Shown in pieces: positions 1 through 7,564 of a stretch of 15,497 nt of DNA. This DNA is from Candidatus Avacholeplasma faecigallinarum. GTDB taxonomy: Bacteria; Bacillota_I; Bacilli_A; Acholeplasmatales; Anaeroplasmataceae. The notes under the pieces are model-generated. The model made no database searches, had not been told where the DNA came from, and worked only from the letters and a program-made list of their open reading frames with translations. Made by a program: the position numbers and the translations under genes. Position 1 is the first letter of the stretch. Every line of letters starts with the position of its first letter. The stretch lies in NCBI GenBank assembly GCA_018715825.1, contig DVKU01000082.1, positions 1 through 15,497 of the forward strand. The letters run 5' to 3'.

Positions 1-1283
1 TGTGTTCTACTAAACATATCTACTGCATTTATTTCATTTATTTGGTAATCATTTTCTAAGAATAAATATAAATCTCTTTTTAGGGTTTTAGGATCGCATG
101 ATATATAGATTACATGCTTAGGCTTTAAGTAGCCTATGGCATTTATAAATTGTTTAGTAGAGCCTTCTCTTGGTGGGTCCATTATTACTACATCTATTTT
201 TTGTCTATCCTTTGCTAGGTGTGTCATGAAGTTAGTGGCATCATCGGCTATAAATTCTATGTTTGAAATGTTATTTATTTTGGCATTGATTTTAGCATCC
301 ATTATAGCATTTTTATTAAGTTCTACGCCTATTACCTTTTTTGCGTATCTAGAGGCAAATATGGAGATGGTACCAACCCCACAATAGGCATCTATTACGA
401 TGTCATTTTTAGTTATTAGGCCTTTTGATAGGGCAAGATCGTATAATTTTTTCATACCAAGGGTATTAACCTGAAAGAATGATTTGGCTGATATTTTAAA
501 TTTGTAATCACCAACATATTCATAAATAAAGCCTGGACCATATAGGATTTTTTCCTTATCGCCCATAACTATAGATGTATCACGAGCATTATAGTTTTGT
601 ACTATAGTTGTAATTCCTAGCTTTTCTTTGTTTATATCCTTTATAACGTTATTTCTACCTGGAAACATTTCGCCGTTTGTGACTAAAACTAGCATAGCCT
701 CTTTAGAGTTAAAGCCATATCTTACAAATATATGACGAATTGTACCTGTTCTTGTCTTTTCATCATAGGGCATAATTTTGTTTTTAGTTAAGGCTTTGTT
801 AACCTCTTGAATTATTTCATTAGCCTTTTTAGCCTGTAACATGCAGTTATTTACAGTTACTATTTTATGTGAGTATTCCTCATATAGACCACATACTACC
901 TTTTTAGTTTTTGATAGCTTATAGGTCATTTGACATTTATTGCGATAGTGAAGATAATCATACATAGGAACGATAGTAATAGGCTTTTTTAATTTAAATG
1001 GCTTAAATAGCTCATTTAAAAAATTTGTTTTTAGTTCGATTTCATAATCGTATGTAATATGCTGAAACTGACAGCCTCCACATTCATTTTGATAGATACA
1101 GCCATCATAAATTCTTTTCTCACTTGGCTTTAATACCTTGCTTAAAGAAGGGTATTTACCATCTGTATCTACTAAAATATCCTCATTATTAATAACTCCA
1201 TGGATTAGATAGTCTTTATTATTAATATTAACTTTACAATCAGGTATATATCCAACCTTAATGTTTTTAAATTCCTTTAGCAT
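1..1283 (-). CDS. rlmD: 23S rRNA uracil-C5-methyltransferase, RlmD/RlmCD type, 3' end cut by window edge
   Basis: SAM-dependent enzyme that makes 5-methyluridine in 23S rRNA; in many Gram-positives one RlmCD protein does two sites. I translated 427 residues with no stop before the left edge. Four likely [4Fe-4S] ligands are C62, C68, C71 (in CGGCQFQ) and C147. The SAM motif is DAYCGVGT (298-305), followed by DPPREG (369-374), and the catalytic nucleophile is C396 in ISCDP. The last visible residues, VDMFSRT, match the family's C-terminal VDMFPxTxHVE motif, so only about 10-25 residues are missing. Start: ATG at 1283 with AAAGGATGG a few bases upstream. The 61 residues before the first cluster Cys are short and do not show a clear TRAM RNA-binding domain. 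TrmA-type tRNA specificity is less likely given the Fe-S cysteines. The exact rRNA position modified cannot be told from sequence. Confidence 0.9.
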   Translation of the reverse strand, partial: MLKEFKNIKVGYIPDCKVNINNKDYLIHGVINNEDILVDTDGKYPSLSKVLKPSEKRIYDGCIYQNECGGCQFQHITYDYEIELKTNFLNELFKPFKLKKPITIVPMYDYLHYRNKCQMTYKLSKTKKVVCGLYEEYSHKIVTVNNCMLQAKKANEIIQEVNKALTKNKIMPYDEKTRTGTIRHIFVRYGFNSKEAMLVLVTNGEMFPGRNNVIKDINKEKLGITTIVQNYNARDTSIVMGDKEKILYGPGFIYEYVGDYKFKISAKSFFQVNTLGMKKLYDLALSKGLITKNDIVIDAYCGVGTISIFASRYAKKVIGVELNKNAIMDAKINAKINNISNIEFIADDATNFMTHLAKDRQKIDVVIMDPPREGSTKQFINAIGYLKPKHVIYISCDPKTLKRDLYLFLENDYQINEINAVDMFSRT

Positions 1284-1304
1284 ATTATCCCATCCTTTTA
1301 CTAA

Positions 1305-1313
1305 ATTATATCA
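1305..1313 (-). promoter_or_regulatory. Candidate extended -10 promoter of rlmD
   Basis: Minus-strand TGA-TATAAT: a perfect -10 hexamer (1305-1310) with an upstream TGn (1311-1313), about 22 nt before the rlmD ATG. No good -35 is visible; that region is the U-run of the preceding terminator. The gene follows a terminator, so it needs its own promoter. Confidence 0.45.
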
Positions 1314-1321
1314 AATATCAT

Positions 1322-1350
1322 TTAATTAAAAAAGGGATAATAATCCCTTT
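1322..1350 (-). terminator. Intrinsic terminator after the ABC-F gene
   Basis: Perfect 8-bp stem AAAGGGAT / ATCCCTTT (1331-1338 with 1343-1350) and a 4-nt loop. On the minus strand it is followed by a run of U. It begins inside the ABC-F stop codon (1349-1351). Confidence 0.85.
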
Positions 1351-2902
1351 ATAATATCTTTGTAGTCCATCCCTCAGCATCTAATACATCTGTAACAATA
1401 TCTTGATAAAAATCTGGTTCATGGCATACTAAAACAATTGTACCCTTAAATTGCTTTAAGGCCTCCTTAAGGCTTTCTTTTGCTAAAACATCTAGATGAT
1501 TAGTTGGTTCATCTAATACAAGAGTATTACATTCCTTTAGCATTATTTTACATAATCTAACCTTGGCAGCCTCACCACCAGATAAGACCATCATAAGTGA
1601 TTCTATCTTTTCCTTAGTTAAGCCACAAGATGCTAAGGCTCCTCTTACCTCAGCATTAGTCATAGCTGGATAAAGATTCCAAATTTCTTCTAAGGCTGTA
1701 TTTTTAGAATCACTAACCTCTTGCTCAAAATAGCCATAATGGATATTATAATCAAGTTTTACCTCACCAGAAATTGGTGGAATAATTCCTAATATTGTTT
1801 TTAATAGGGTTGATTTACCTATACCATTAGCACCCTTTATTGCTACCTTTTGACCACGCTCAATAACAAAGTTTAATTTTTTTGATAATGGTTCATTATA
1901 GCCAATAACTAAATCATTACATGAAATAACAAACTTTCCAGAGGCACCACACTCTTTAAATCTAAATGTTGGCTTAATAGCCTCCTTTGCTTTATCAATT
2001 ATTTCCATTTTGTCTAAAATTCTTTGACGAGACTTAGCTAGGTCAGTTGTAGCAACTCTGGCCTTGTTTTTAGCAATAAATTCCTTTAAATGAGCAATTT
2101 CCTTTTGTTGCTTTTCATAGGCCATATTTTGCTGACGCTTTTTTAGCTCATACATTTGCATAAAACCATCGTAATTACCACTATATCTAGTTAATGTGCC
2201 ATCCTCCATATGATAAACTACATTAATAACACTATTTAAAAAAGGTACATCATGTGATACTAATATAAAGGCATTTTCATAATTTTCTAAATATGTTTTT
2301 AACCAATTAATTTGAGCCTCATCTAAAAAATTAGTTGGCTCATCTAATATCAAAATTGTTGGTTTAGCAAGCAATAGCTTAGTTAGTAAAACCTTAGAGC
2401 GTTGTCCACCACTTAAATTAGAAACATCATGATCTAGACCGATTTCCATTAGTCCTAAACCATTAGCTACTGACTCAATTGTCGCATCAAGAGTATAAAA
2501 GCCTGATGATTCTAATTCTGATTGAATCTCACCTGTATCCTGTAGATATTCATTCATTTCCTCTTCACTGCAATCGCACATTTTTTCATACAGGCTATTC
2601 ATTTCTGCCTCTAGGTCATACATATGTTTAAATGCCTCACGCAAAACCTCACGGATACTCTTACCAGGAGTTAAGGTTGAATATTGATCTAGATATCCTG
2701 TAGTTATTCTCTTACACCATTCAATTTTACCCTCATCTGGAGTTAATGAACCAGTAATCATTTTGATGAATGTTGATTTTCCTTCACCATTTAAACCAAC
2801 AAGACCAATATGCTCACCCTTTTGCATAACAAAAGAGGCATTTTCTAAAATAACCCTATTTCCAAAGGAAAATGATACATTACTACACTTTAAAACACTC
2901 AT
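1349..2902 (-). CDS. ABC-F family ATPase (translation-associated, YdiF/Uup-like)
   Basis: Cytoplasmic protein of 517 residues with two ABC nucleotide-binding domains and no membrane segments. ABC-F proteins bind the ribosomal E site and relieve stalled translation; some protect against antibiotics. Domain 1: Walker A GLNGEGKST (36-44), signature LSGGQ (163-167), Walker B ILILDEPTN (183-191). Domain 2: GANGIGKST (357-365), LSGGE (440-444), LVLDEPTNHLD (461-471). Both catalytic Glu are present. The charged linker (about 245-310) contains ARVATTDLAKSRQR, which resembles the tRNA-interaction region of housekeeping YdiF-type proteins; it is short compared with resistance types. The start is the ATG at 2902, placed 7 nt after AAAGGAG, which gives the normal N-terminus MSVLKCSNVSF. 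A longer in-frame start at 3070 would overlap leuA and is rejected. The gene is monocistronic. Resistance function cannot be excluded. Confidence 0.9.
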   Translation of the reverse strand: MSVLKCSNVSFSFGNRVILENASFVMQKGEHIGLVGLNGEGKSTFIKMITGSLTPDEGKIEWCKRITTGYLDQYSTLTPGKSIREVLREAFKHMYDLEAEMNSLYEKMCDCSEEEMNEYLQDTGEIQSELESSGFYTLDATIESVANGLGLMEIGLDHDVSNLSGGQRSKVLLTKLLLAKPTILILDEPTNFLDEAQINWLKTYLENYENAFILVSHDVPFLNSVINVVYHMEDGTLTRYSGNYDGFMQMYELKKRQQNMAYEKQQKEIAHLKEFIAKNKARVATTDLAKSRQRILDKMEIIDKAKEAIKPTFRFKECGASGKFVISCNDLVIGYNEPLSKKLNFVIERGQKVAIKGANGIGKSTLLKTILGIIPPISGEVKLDYNIHYGYFEQEVSDSKNTALEEIWNLYPAMTNAEVRGALASCGLTKEKIESLMMVLSGGEAAKVRLCKIMLKECNTLVLDEPTNHLDVLAKESLKEALKQFKGTIVLVCHEPDFYQDIVTDVLDAEGWTTKIL

Positions 2903-2939
2903 AGCTTTACTCCTTTTATAATTTAACATTATAATATAT

Positions 2940-2968
2940 ATCATAAATAGTTTTAAATTAAAAGACAA
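2940..2968 (-). promoter_or_regulatory. Candidate promoter of the ABC-F gene
   Basis: Minus strand TTGTCT (2963-2968), 17-nt spacer, TATGAT (2940-2945), about 38 nt before the ATG. A second perfect TATAAT lies at 2928-2933 but has no convincing -35. Either could be used. Confidence 0.4.
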
Positions 2969-2981
2969 ACATAATAAAAAA

Positions 2982-3010
2982 TTGACTAGCAAACGTTTTT
3001 TTGGTATAAT
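2982..3010 (+). promoter_or_regulatory. Strong promoter of leuA
   Basis: TTGACT (2982-2987), exactly 17 nt, TATAAT (3005-3010): one mismatch to the vegetative sigma consensus. The predicted start near 3017 leaves only about 30 nt of leader, so there is no room for a T-box or peptide attenuator. The spacer holds the 8-bp palindrome AAACGTTT (2991-2998), a possible but unproven operator. Confidence 0.75.
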
Positions 3011-3046
3011 TTTTCTAAATATAGTTATAAAAGGGGTATGAGTAGT

Positions 3047-4705
3047 ATGAAAGGTTTTACAAAGTATCAAAGAGGATATTTTATGCCACCGGTTGAATGC
3101 TTAAACTGGGTGAAAAAAGAATATATTGATAAAGCTCCTATATGGTGTAGTGTCGATTTAAGAGATGGTAATCAATCATTAATTAAGCCTATGTCATTGG
3201 ATCAAAAAATTGAATTTTTTAAGTTACTAGTTAAAATTGGCTTTAAAGAAATTGAAGTAGGATTTCCTGCTGCTTCTGAAACAGAATATGAATTTTTAAG
3301 AGCACTAATAGATCAAGAATTAATACCTGATGATGTAACCATCCAGGTCTTAACTCAGGCAAGACCTCACATTATTAAAAAAACATTCCAGGCTTTAGAG
3401 GGCTGTAAGAAGGCTGTCGTACATTTATATAACTCTACTTCCTTAGCACAAAGAGTACAGGTATTTAAAAAATCTAAAGAGGAAATTTTACAAATAGCAA
3501 TTGATGGTGCTAAGCTATTAGTTGAATATGCTAAAGAAACTAAAGGAAATTTCCAATTTGAATATTCTCCTGAAAGCTTTACAGGTACAGAAATGGAATA
3601 CGCTTTAGAGGTTTGTAATGCTGTCATAGATGTATTTAAGCCAACTAAAGAAAATAAATTAATTATTAATCTTCCAGCAACTGTAGAAATGTCACTTCCT
3701 CATGTTTATGCTCAACAGGTTGAATATATGTCTACCCATATGAAAAATAGAGAGGCATTAATCGTATCCCTACATCCACATAATGATAGAGGTACTGCCA
3801 TTGCTGATTCAGAACTAGGCCTATTAGCTGGTGCTGATAGAATTGAAGGTACCCTATTTGGTAATGGTGAAAGAACAGGTAATGTCGATATCATTACCCT
3901 AGCCCTTAATATGTATACTCATGGTGTTGATCCACTTTTAGATTTTTCAGATATACCACAAATTATAAAGCTTTATGAAAGCGTAACTGAAATGAAGGTT
4001 TATGACCGTCAACCATACTCAGGTAAATTTGTTTTTGCTGCTTTTTCTGGTTCTCATCAGGATGCCATATCAAAGGGTATGAAATATCATAAGCATGATA
4101 CATCTGGAATTTGGAATATTCCATATTTACCAATTGATCCTAAGGATTTAAACAGAGAATATTCAGCCGATGTAATTAGAATTAATTCTCAATCTGGTAA
4201 GGGTGGAATTTGCTATATTTTAGAGACAAACTTCGGACTTGATATTCCAGCTAAGATGCGTGAGACAGTTGGCTATATTGTAAAGGATGTTTCTGATAAA
4301 AATCATAAGGAGCTTACTCCTAGTGATGTTCAATCTATATTTGTTGATAATTTTGTTAATTTAAAAACACCTCTTGAGCTTAATGAATATCATTTTATTA
4401 GAGAATCTGATATTTTCAAGGTTATGCTATCAATCAACTACAATGGCAATCGAATTGATCATTTAGCAGAGGGTAGCGGTAGATTAGATGCTGTAAGTAA
4501 TGCTCTTAAACAAACACTTCATTTAGATTATAATCTAACAAATTATTTTGAGCATTCCCTAGACTCATCATCTAAGGCTGAGGCAGCTGCCTATGTTTCA
4601 ATCAAATTAAAGGATAAAGAATATTGGGGCTGTGGTATTGATGATGATATCATTTGTGCTTCTATTCACGCCCTTGTATCAGCTATTAATAATGCTTTAA
4701 AATAA
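3047..4705 (+). CDS. leuA: 2-isopropylmalate synthase, long form
   Basis: Commits carbon to leucine: 2-oxoisovalerate + acetyl-CoA gives 2-isopropylmalate. The protein has 552 residues and matches the long (actinobacterial/yeast-like) LeuA class by its start MKGFTKYQRGYF and the motif APIWCSVDLRDGNQ. The DRE-TIM barrel shows the catalytic R-D-G near 39-41, metal ligands in HPHNDRG (about 243-249) and FGNGERTGN. The C-terminal leucine-sensing domain is present (about 430-550), so leucine feedback is likely. Start: the in-frame ATG at 3038 lies only 1 nt after AAGGGG, whereas the ATG at 3047 is 10 nt after it; I prefer 3047. It stands alone on the plus strand, away from leuCDB, with its own promoter and terminator. 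Leucine entry can therefore be set independently of the isoleucine/valine operon. Confidence 0.95.
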   Translation: MKGFTKYQRGYFMPPVECLNWVKKEYIDKAPIWCSVDLRDGNQSLIKPMSLDQKIEFFKLLVKIGFKEIEVGFPAASETEYEFLRALIDQELIPDDVTIQVLTQARPHIIKKTFQALEGCKKAVVHLYNSTSLAQRVQVFKKSKEEILQIAIDGAKLLVEYAKETKGNFQFEYSPESFTGTEMEYALEVCNAVIDVFKPTKENKLIINLPATVEMSLPHVYAQQVEYMSTHMKNREALIVSLHPHNDRGTAIADSELGLLAGADRIEGTLFGNGERTGNVDIITLALNMYTHGVDPLLDFSDIPQIIKLYESVTEMKVYDRQPYSGKFVFAAFSGSHQDAISKGMKYHKHDTSGIWNIPYLPIDPKDLNREYSADVIRINSQSGKGGICYILETNFGLDIPAKMRETVGYIVKDVSDKNHKELTPSDVQSIFVDNFVNLKTPLELNEYHFIRESDIFKVMLSINYNGNRIDHLAEGSGRLDAVSNALKQTLHLDYNLTNYFEHSLDSSSKAEAAAYVSIKLKDKEYWGCGIDDDIICASIHALVSAINNALK

Positions 4706-4734
4706 AAAATTGCAGGTTTAACCTGCAATTTTTT
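4704..4734. terminator. Bidirectional intrinsic terminator shared by leuA and the panE-like gene
   Basis: Hairpin AAAAAATTGCAGG (4704-4716) pairing with CCTGCAATTTTTT (4722-4734), 13 bp with a 5-nt loop. It is flanked by A on one side and T on the other, so both strands yield a stem plus U-run. It overlaps the end of both convergent genes' stop codons (4703-4705 and 4733-4735). Confidence 0.9.
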
Positions 4735-5752
4735 ATTTTATATCGCTAAATAATAATACATTATTGAAATCAGGCTTTAATTGTTTAGCCTCCATCTTTT
4801 TAACGATTTCTACTACCTTATCATTATATGGTGTAGCAACATTACATTTTTTACCCATATCGGAAACCACCTTGTTAATAGAATCAATTTCACAAGGTAA
4901 GCCCTTTTGAATATCTTGAAGCATACTTGCCTTTAAAAGGGCATGTTTTTTTATAGCAAGAGGAATTATCATAAAGCTTAACCATTTTTTTAGCTTACCA
5001 TTATAATCTAATAGCTTAACTACATCTTTACCTTGAATTGGTTCTATTTTTATTTTAGATGCCTTAGCTACCTCTATACATTCTTTAATAATGCTTTGAA
5101 TTATTCTACGGCTTTTCTTATTCTTACTAACCTCACCAAAGGTTGCCCCACACACAGTACTCATTCCACTAAAGGCACTATTTATTAATAGCTTAACATA
5201 TCTTGCCCCTATAAAGTTTTCTTCTGCTGTAACATTACCAATAATGCTTAAAATTCTTTTAATTTCTTCAAAATGCTCATCATGATAGCCACTTAAATTA
5301 CCGACACTAAAGGTCATACTTTCCTTAGTATTTTCACTTGTAAGCTCACTTACACCATAATCTAAGCGTGTTGCTCCAAAGCCTACTGCTGCGCCATAAG
5401 CTCTTTTTTCACCAATTACAGATGCTAAATCCAACTCGGGAAGACCATTTTGCATTGTACATATAACACCATCTTCCTTAAGAAGGCCTTTAAGCTTATT
5501 AATAGTATTAAGATTATCAATTTGTTTTGTAAACATGAAAATAATATCATATTTTTCATTACAATTAGTATCTAAAATAACGTTTACCTTTTGGACTAAA
5601 TTAAGTGTACCCACAATTTTTATACCATTTTCCTTAATGGCATTAACACTTTTAATATTTCTATCTACTAAGTCAAATTCTTCATTATTCTTTTTTAAAA
5701 TTGCTGAAGCAACTAATCCTAAAGAGCCTGCTCCATAAATTGCATATTTCAT
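4733..5752 (-). CDS. panE: Ketopantoate reductase family protein (2-dehydropantoate 2-reductase)
   Basis: Predicted NADPH-dependent reduction of ketopantoate to pantoate, a step of pantothenate/CoA synthesis that branches from 2-oxoisovalerate. The protein has 339 residues. The N-terminal Rossmann motif is YGAGSLG (6-12), followed by TKQ (75-77) and QNGLPE (101-106). The C-terminal helical domain has ARYVKLLINSAFSG, with catalytic Lys (K187) and Asn (N191), and SMLQDIQKGLPCEID carrying the conserved Asp and Glu. At the position matching the second Asn of E. coli PanE (KxxxNxxxN) there is Ser (S195), so substrate preference is uncertain. Start: ATG at 5752 after AGAGGTG. It is monocistronic, between the ilvB terminator and the shared terminator with leuA. 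No panB or panC is seen in the window. The family assignment is firm; the substrate is inferred. Confidence 0.8.
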   Translation of the reverse strand: MKYAIYGAGSLGLVASAILKKNNEEFDLVDRNIKSVNAIKENGIKIVGTLNLVQKVNVILDTNCNEKYDIIFMFTKQIDNLNTINKLKGLLKEDGVICTMQNGLPELDLASVIGEKRAYGAAVGFGATRLDYGVSELTSENTKESMTFSVGNLSGYHDEHFEEIKRILSIIGNVTAEENFIGARYVKLLINSAFSGMSTVCGATFGEVSKNKKSRRIIQSIIKECIEVAKASKIKIEPIQGKDVVKLLDYNGKLKKWLSFMIIPLAIKKHALLKASMLQDIQKGLPCEIDSINKVVSDMGKKCNVATPYNDKVVEIVKKMEAKQLKPDFNNVLLFSDIK

Positions 5753-5774
5753 ACTTTCACCTCTAACAATAGAT

Positions 5775-5802
5775 ATTATACTATTAAATAGATTTTAAGC
5801 AA
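5775..5802 (-). promoter_or_regulatory. Candidate promoter of the panE-like gene
   Basis: Minus strand TTGCTT (5797-5802), 16-nt spacer, TATAAT (5775-5780), about 22 nt before the ATG. It lies just downstream of the ilvB terminator, so the gene is probably transcribed separately from the operon. Confidence 0.55.
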
Positions 5803-5834
5803 GCATTTTATATCAATTTATGATATTTTTTAAT

Positions 5835-5866
5835 AAATAAAAAAAGATATAGACGCGCTATATCTA
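5835..5866 (-). terminator. Intrinsic terminator ending the ilv-leu operon
   Basis: Perfect 8-bp stem AGATATAG / CTATATCT (5845-5852 with 5858-5865) with a 5-nt CG-rich loop, followed on the minus strand by a U-run (5839-5844). It begins a few bases after the ilvB stop codon (5873-5875). Confidence 0.85.
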
Positions 5867-5872
5867 TTTTTA

Positions 5873-7540
5873 TTATTCTAGCATTAATTCATCAATTGGC
5901 TTACCAGGAGCAACCATTGGTAATACCTTTTCATCTATTAATACCATAGCATTTATAATACATGGTCTTCTATTTTTTAAAGCCTCTTCTATAGCTTTTT
6001 TATAAGTTTCCTTTGTGTCAGCATAATAATAGTCAACTCCACAGGCTTTAGCTAAATATTCATAATTTAGCTTATTATCTAATATCGTTTGACTATATCT
6101 TCTTCCATAAAAGGCAGTTTGCCATTGTCTAACCATACCTAAAACGCCATTATTAGCAATTACTACACAAACAGGAATATTATACTTACTTAGGGTTAAT
6201 AGTTCATTAAAATTCATTCTAAATGAGCCATCACCTGCAATATTAAATACATAATCATTAGGATGGGCTAATTGCGTACCAATTGAAGCTCCCATACCAA
6301 AGCCCATTGTACCTAAGCCTCCAGATGAAATAAAGCGATTAGGCTTAGTATAGGTAAAATATTGAGCAGCCCACATTTGATGCTGACCAACCTCAGTTGC
6401 AATATAGCAATCACCCTTAGTAGCCTCATAAATAGCTTCCATAAAATATCTAGGCTTTAAAGCTTGACTCTTTTGATTATCAGTAAAGACCTTTTTCCAG
6501 CCATTTACTTTTTCAATCCATTCCTTATGTGTAGTTTTAGTTAAATATTTTTTTATTCTTGTGAAAAATTCCTTTAAATCCATTACCAAGGAATAATCAA
6601 CCTTAATATTTTTATTAATTTCAGCCACATCGACATCAATTTGAATGATTTTGGCATCCTCGGCAAAATGCTTATGATTTGATAAAACACGATCTGAAAA
6701 TCTTGCTCCTAAGGTTATTAACAAATCACACTCAACTACAGCCTTATTAGAAGCAACACTACCATGCATTCCAATTAAACCAGTTGATAAAGGATCAGTT
6801 TGATCAAACGCACCAATACCCATTAAGGATGTAGAGGTAGGTATCTCTAATAAATTTGCAAATTCATTTAGCTCCTTGCTGGTATTAGATTTAATAACCC
6901 CACCACCTGCATATATAAATGGACGTTTAGCCTCCAGGATCATTTTAGCAATATCCTCAAGCTGATAGTCAAAAATAATAGGTAGCTGTTTAATTTGTTC
7001 ATGAAAATTAATTTTTTTAGGCTCATATTCACAAATGGCTGCCGTAACATCCTTAGGAATATCAATCAAAACTGGACCAGGTCTACCACTTCTAGCAATT
7101 AAAAATGCCTCTCTAATTGTATCAGCTAGCTTGGTTATATCCTTTACAATATAATTGTGCTTAGTTATAGGCATTGTAATGCCTGTAATATCAACCTCTT
7201 GAAACGAATCTCTTCCTAAAAGATTGTTTCCAACATTACCTGTTATTGCCACTATTGGTGATGAATCCATATAGGCTGTTGCGATACCTGTTACTAGATT
7301 TGTAGCTCCAGGACCAGATGTAGCTATAACTACACCAACCTTACCTGTTGATCTTGCATATCCATCGGCAGCATGAGATGCACCCTGTTCATGAGATGTT
7401 AAAATATGATTAATTCTATCTGAATTTTTATAAAGCTCATCATAAATATTTAATACTGCACCTCCAGGATATCCAAAAACAGTATCAACGCCTTGCTCTA
7501 CTAAACATTCAATGATAATTTGTGAACCATTTAGTCTCAT
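5873..7540 (-). CDS. ilvB: Acetolactate (acetohydroxyacid) synthase, large catalytic subunit
   Basis: Thiamine diphosphate enzyme that joins pyruvate with pyruvate (to acetolactate, valine/leucine) or with 2-oxobutyrate (to acetohydroxybutyrate, isoleucine). 555 residues, normal for the family. The N-terminal ThDP domain holds the activating Glu E51 in SHEQGASHAADGYAR. A central FAD-binding domain follows. The C-terminal ThDP-Mg motif starts at GDGSFRMNFNE (436-446) and runs to NN (463-464). GMVRQWQ (468-474) is typical of biosynthetic AHAS rather than catabolic AlsS. Start: ATG at 7540 after GGAAGGG, 7 nt upstream. It is the last gene of the operon, 24 nt after ilvD. Its regulatory partner ilvN is at the other end, six genes away, an uncommon arrangement because ilvB and ilvN are usually adjacent. 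Confidence 0.95.
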   Translation of the reverse strand: MRLNGSQIIIECLVEQGVDTVFGYPGGAVLNIYDELYKNSDRINHILTSHEQGASHAADGYARSTGKVGVVIATSGPGATNLVTGIATAYMDSSPIVAITGNVGNNLLGRDSFQEVDITGITMPITKHNYIVKDITKLADTIREAFLIARSGRPGPVLIDIPKDVTAAICEYEPKKINFHEQIKQLPIIFDYQLEDIAKMILEAKRPFIYAGGGVIKSNTSKELNEFANLLEIPTSTSLMGIGAFDQTDPLSTGLIGMHGSVASNKAVVECDLLITLGARFSDRVLSNHKHFAEDAKIIQIDVDVAEINKNIKVDYSLVMDLKEFFTRIKKYLTKTTHKEWIEKVNGWKKVFTDNQKSQALKPRYFMEAIYEATKGDCYIATEVGQHQMWAAQYFTYTKPNRFISSGGLGTMGFGMGASIGTQLAHPNDYVFNIAGDGSFRMNFNELLTLSKYNIPVCVVIANNGVLGMVRQWQTAFYGRRYSQTILDNKLNYEYLAKACGVDYYYADTKETYKKAIEEALKNRRPCIINAMVLIDEKVLPMVAPGKPIDELMLE

Positions 7541-7564
7541 ACTATCACCCTTCCAATACTTAAT

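Noticed and set aside
136..387. Open frame of 83 codons on the plus strand, and similar short frames opposite other genes
   Set aside because: They lie antisense within clearly conserved genes, with no family resemblance and no ribosome binding site that I can see; shadows of AT-rich coding sequence.
1349..2902. Antibiotic-resistance ABC-F gene (Lsa/Vga/Msr type)
   Set aside because: The inter-domain linker is short and like that of housekeeping YdiF-type proteins; no resistance or mobile context is present.
2903..3070. N-terminal extension of the ABC-F gene starting at 3070
   Set aside because: It would overlap leuA and cover both divergent promoters, has an atypical hydrophobic sequence, and lacks a ribosome binding site, while ATG 2902 has a good one and the family N-terminus.
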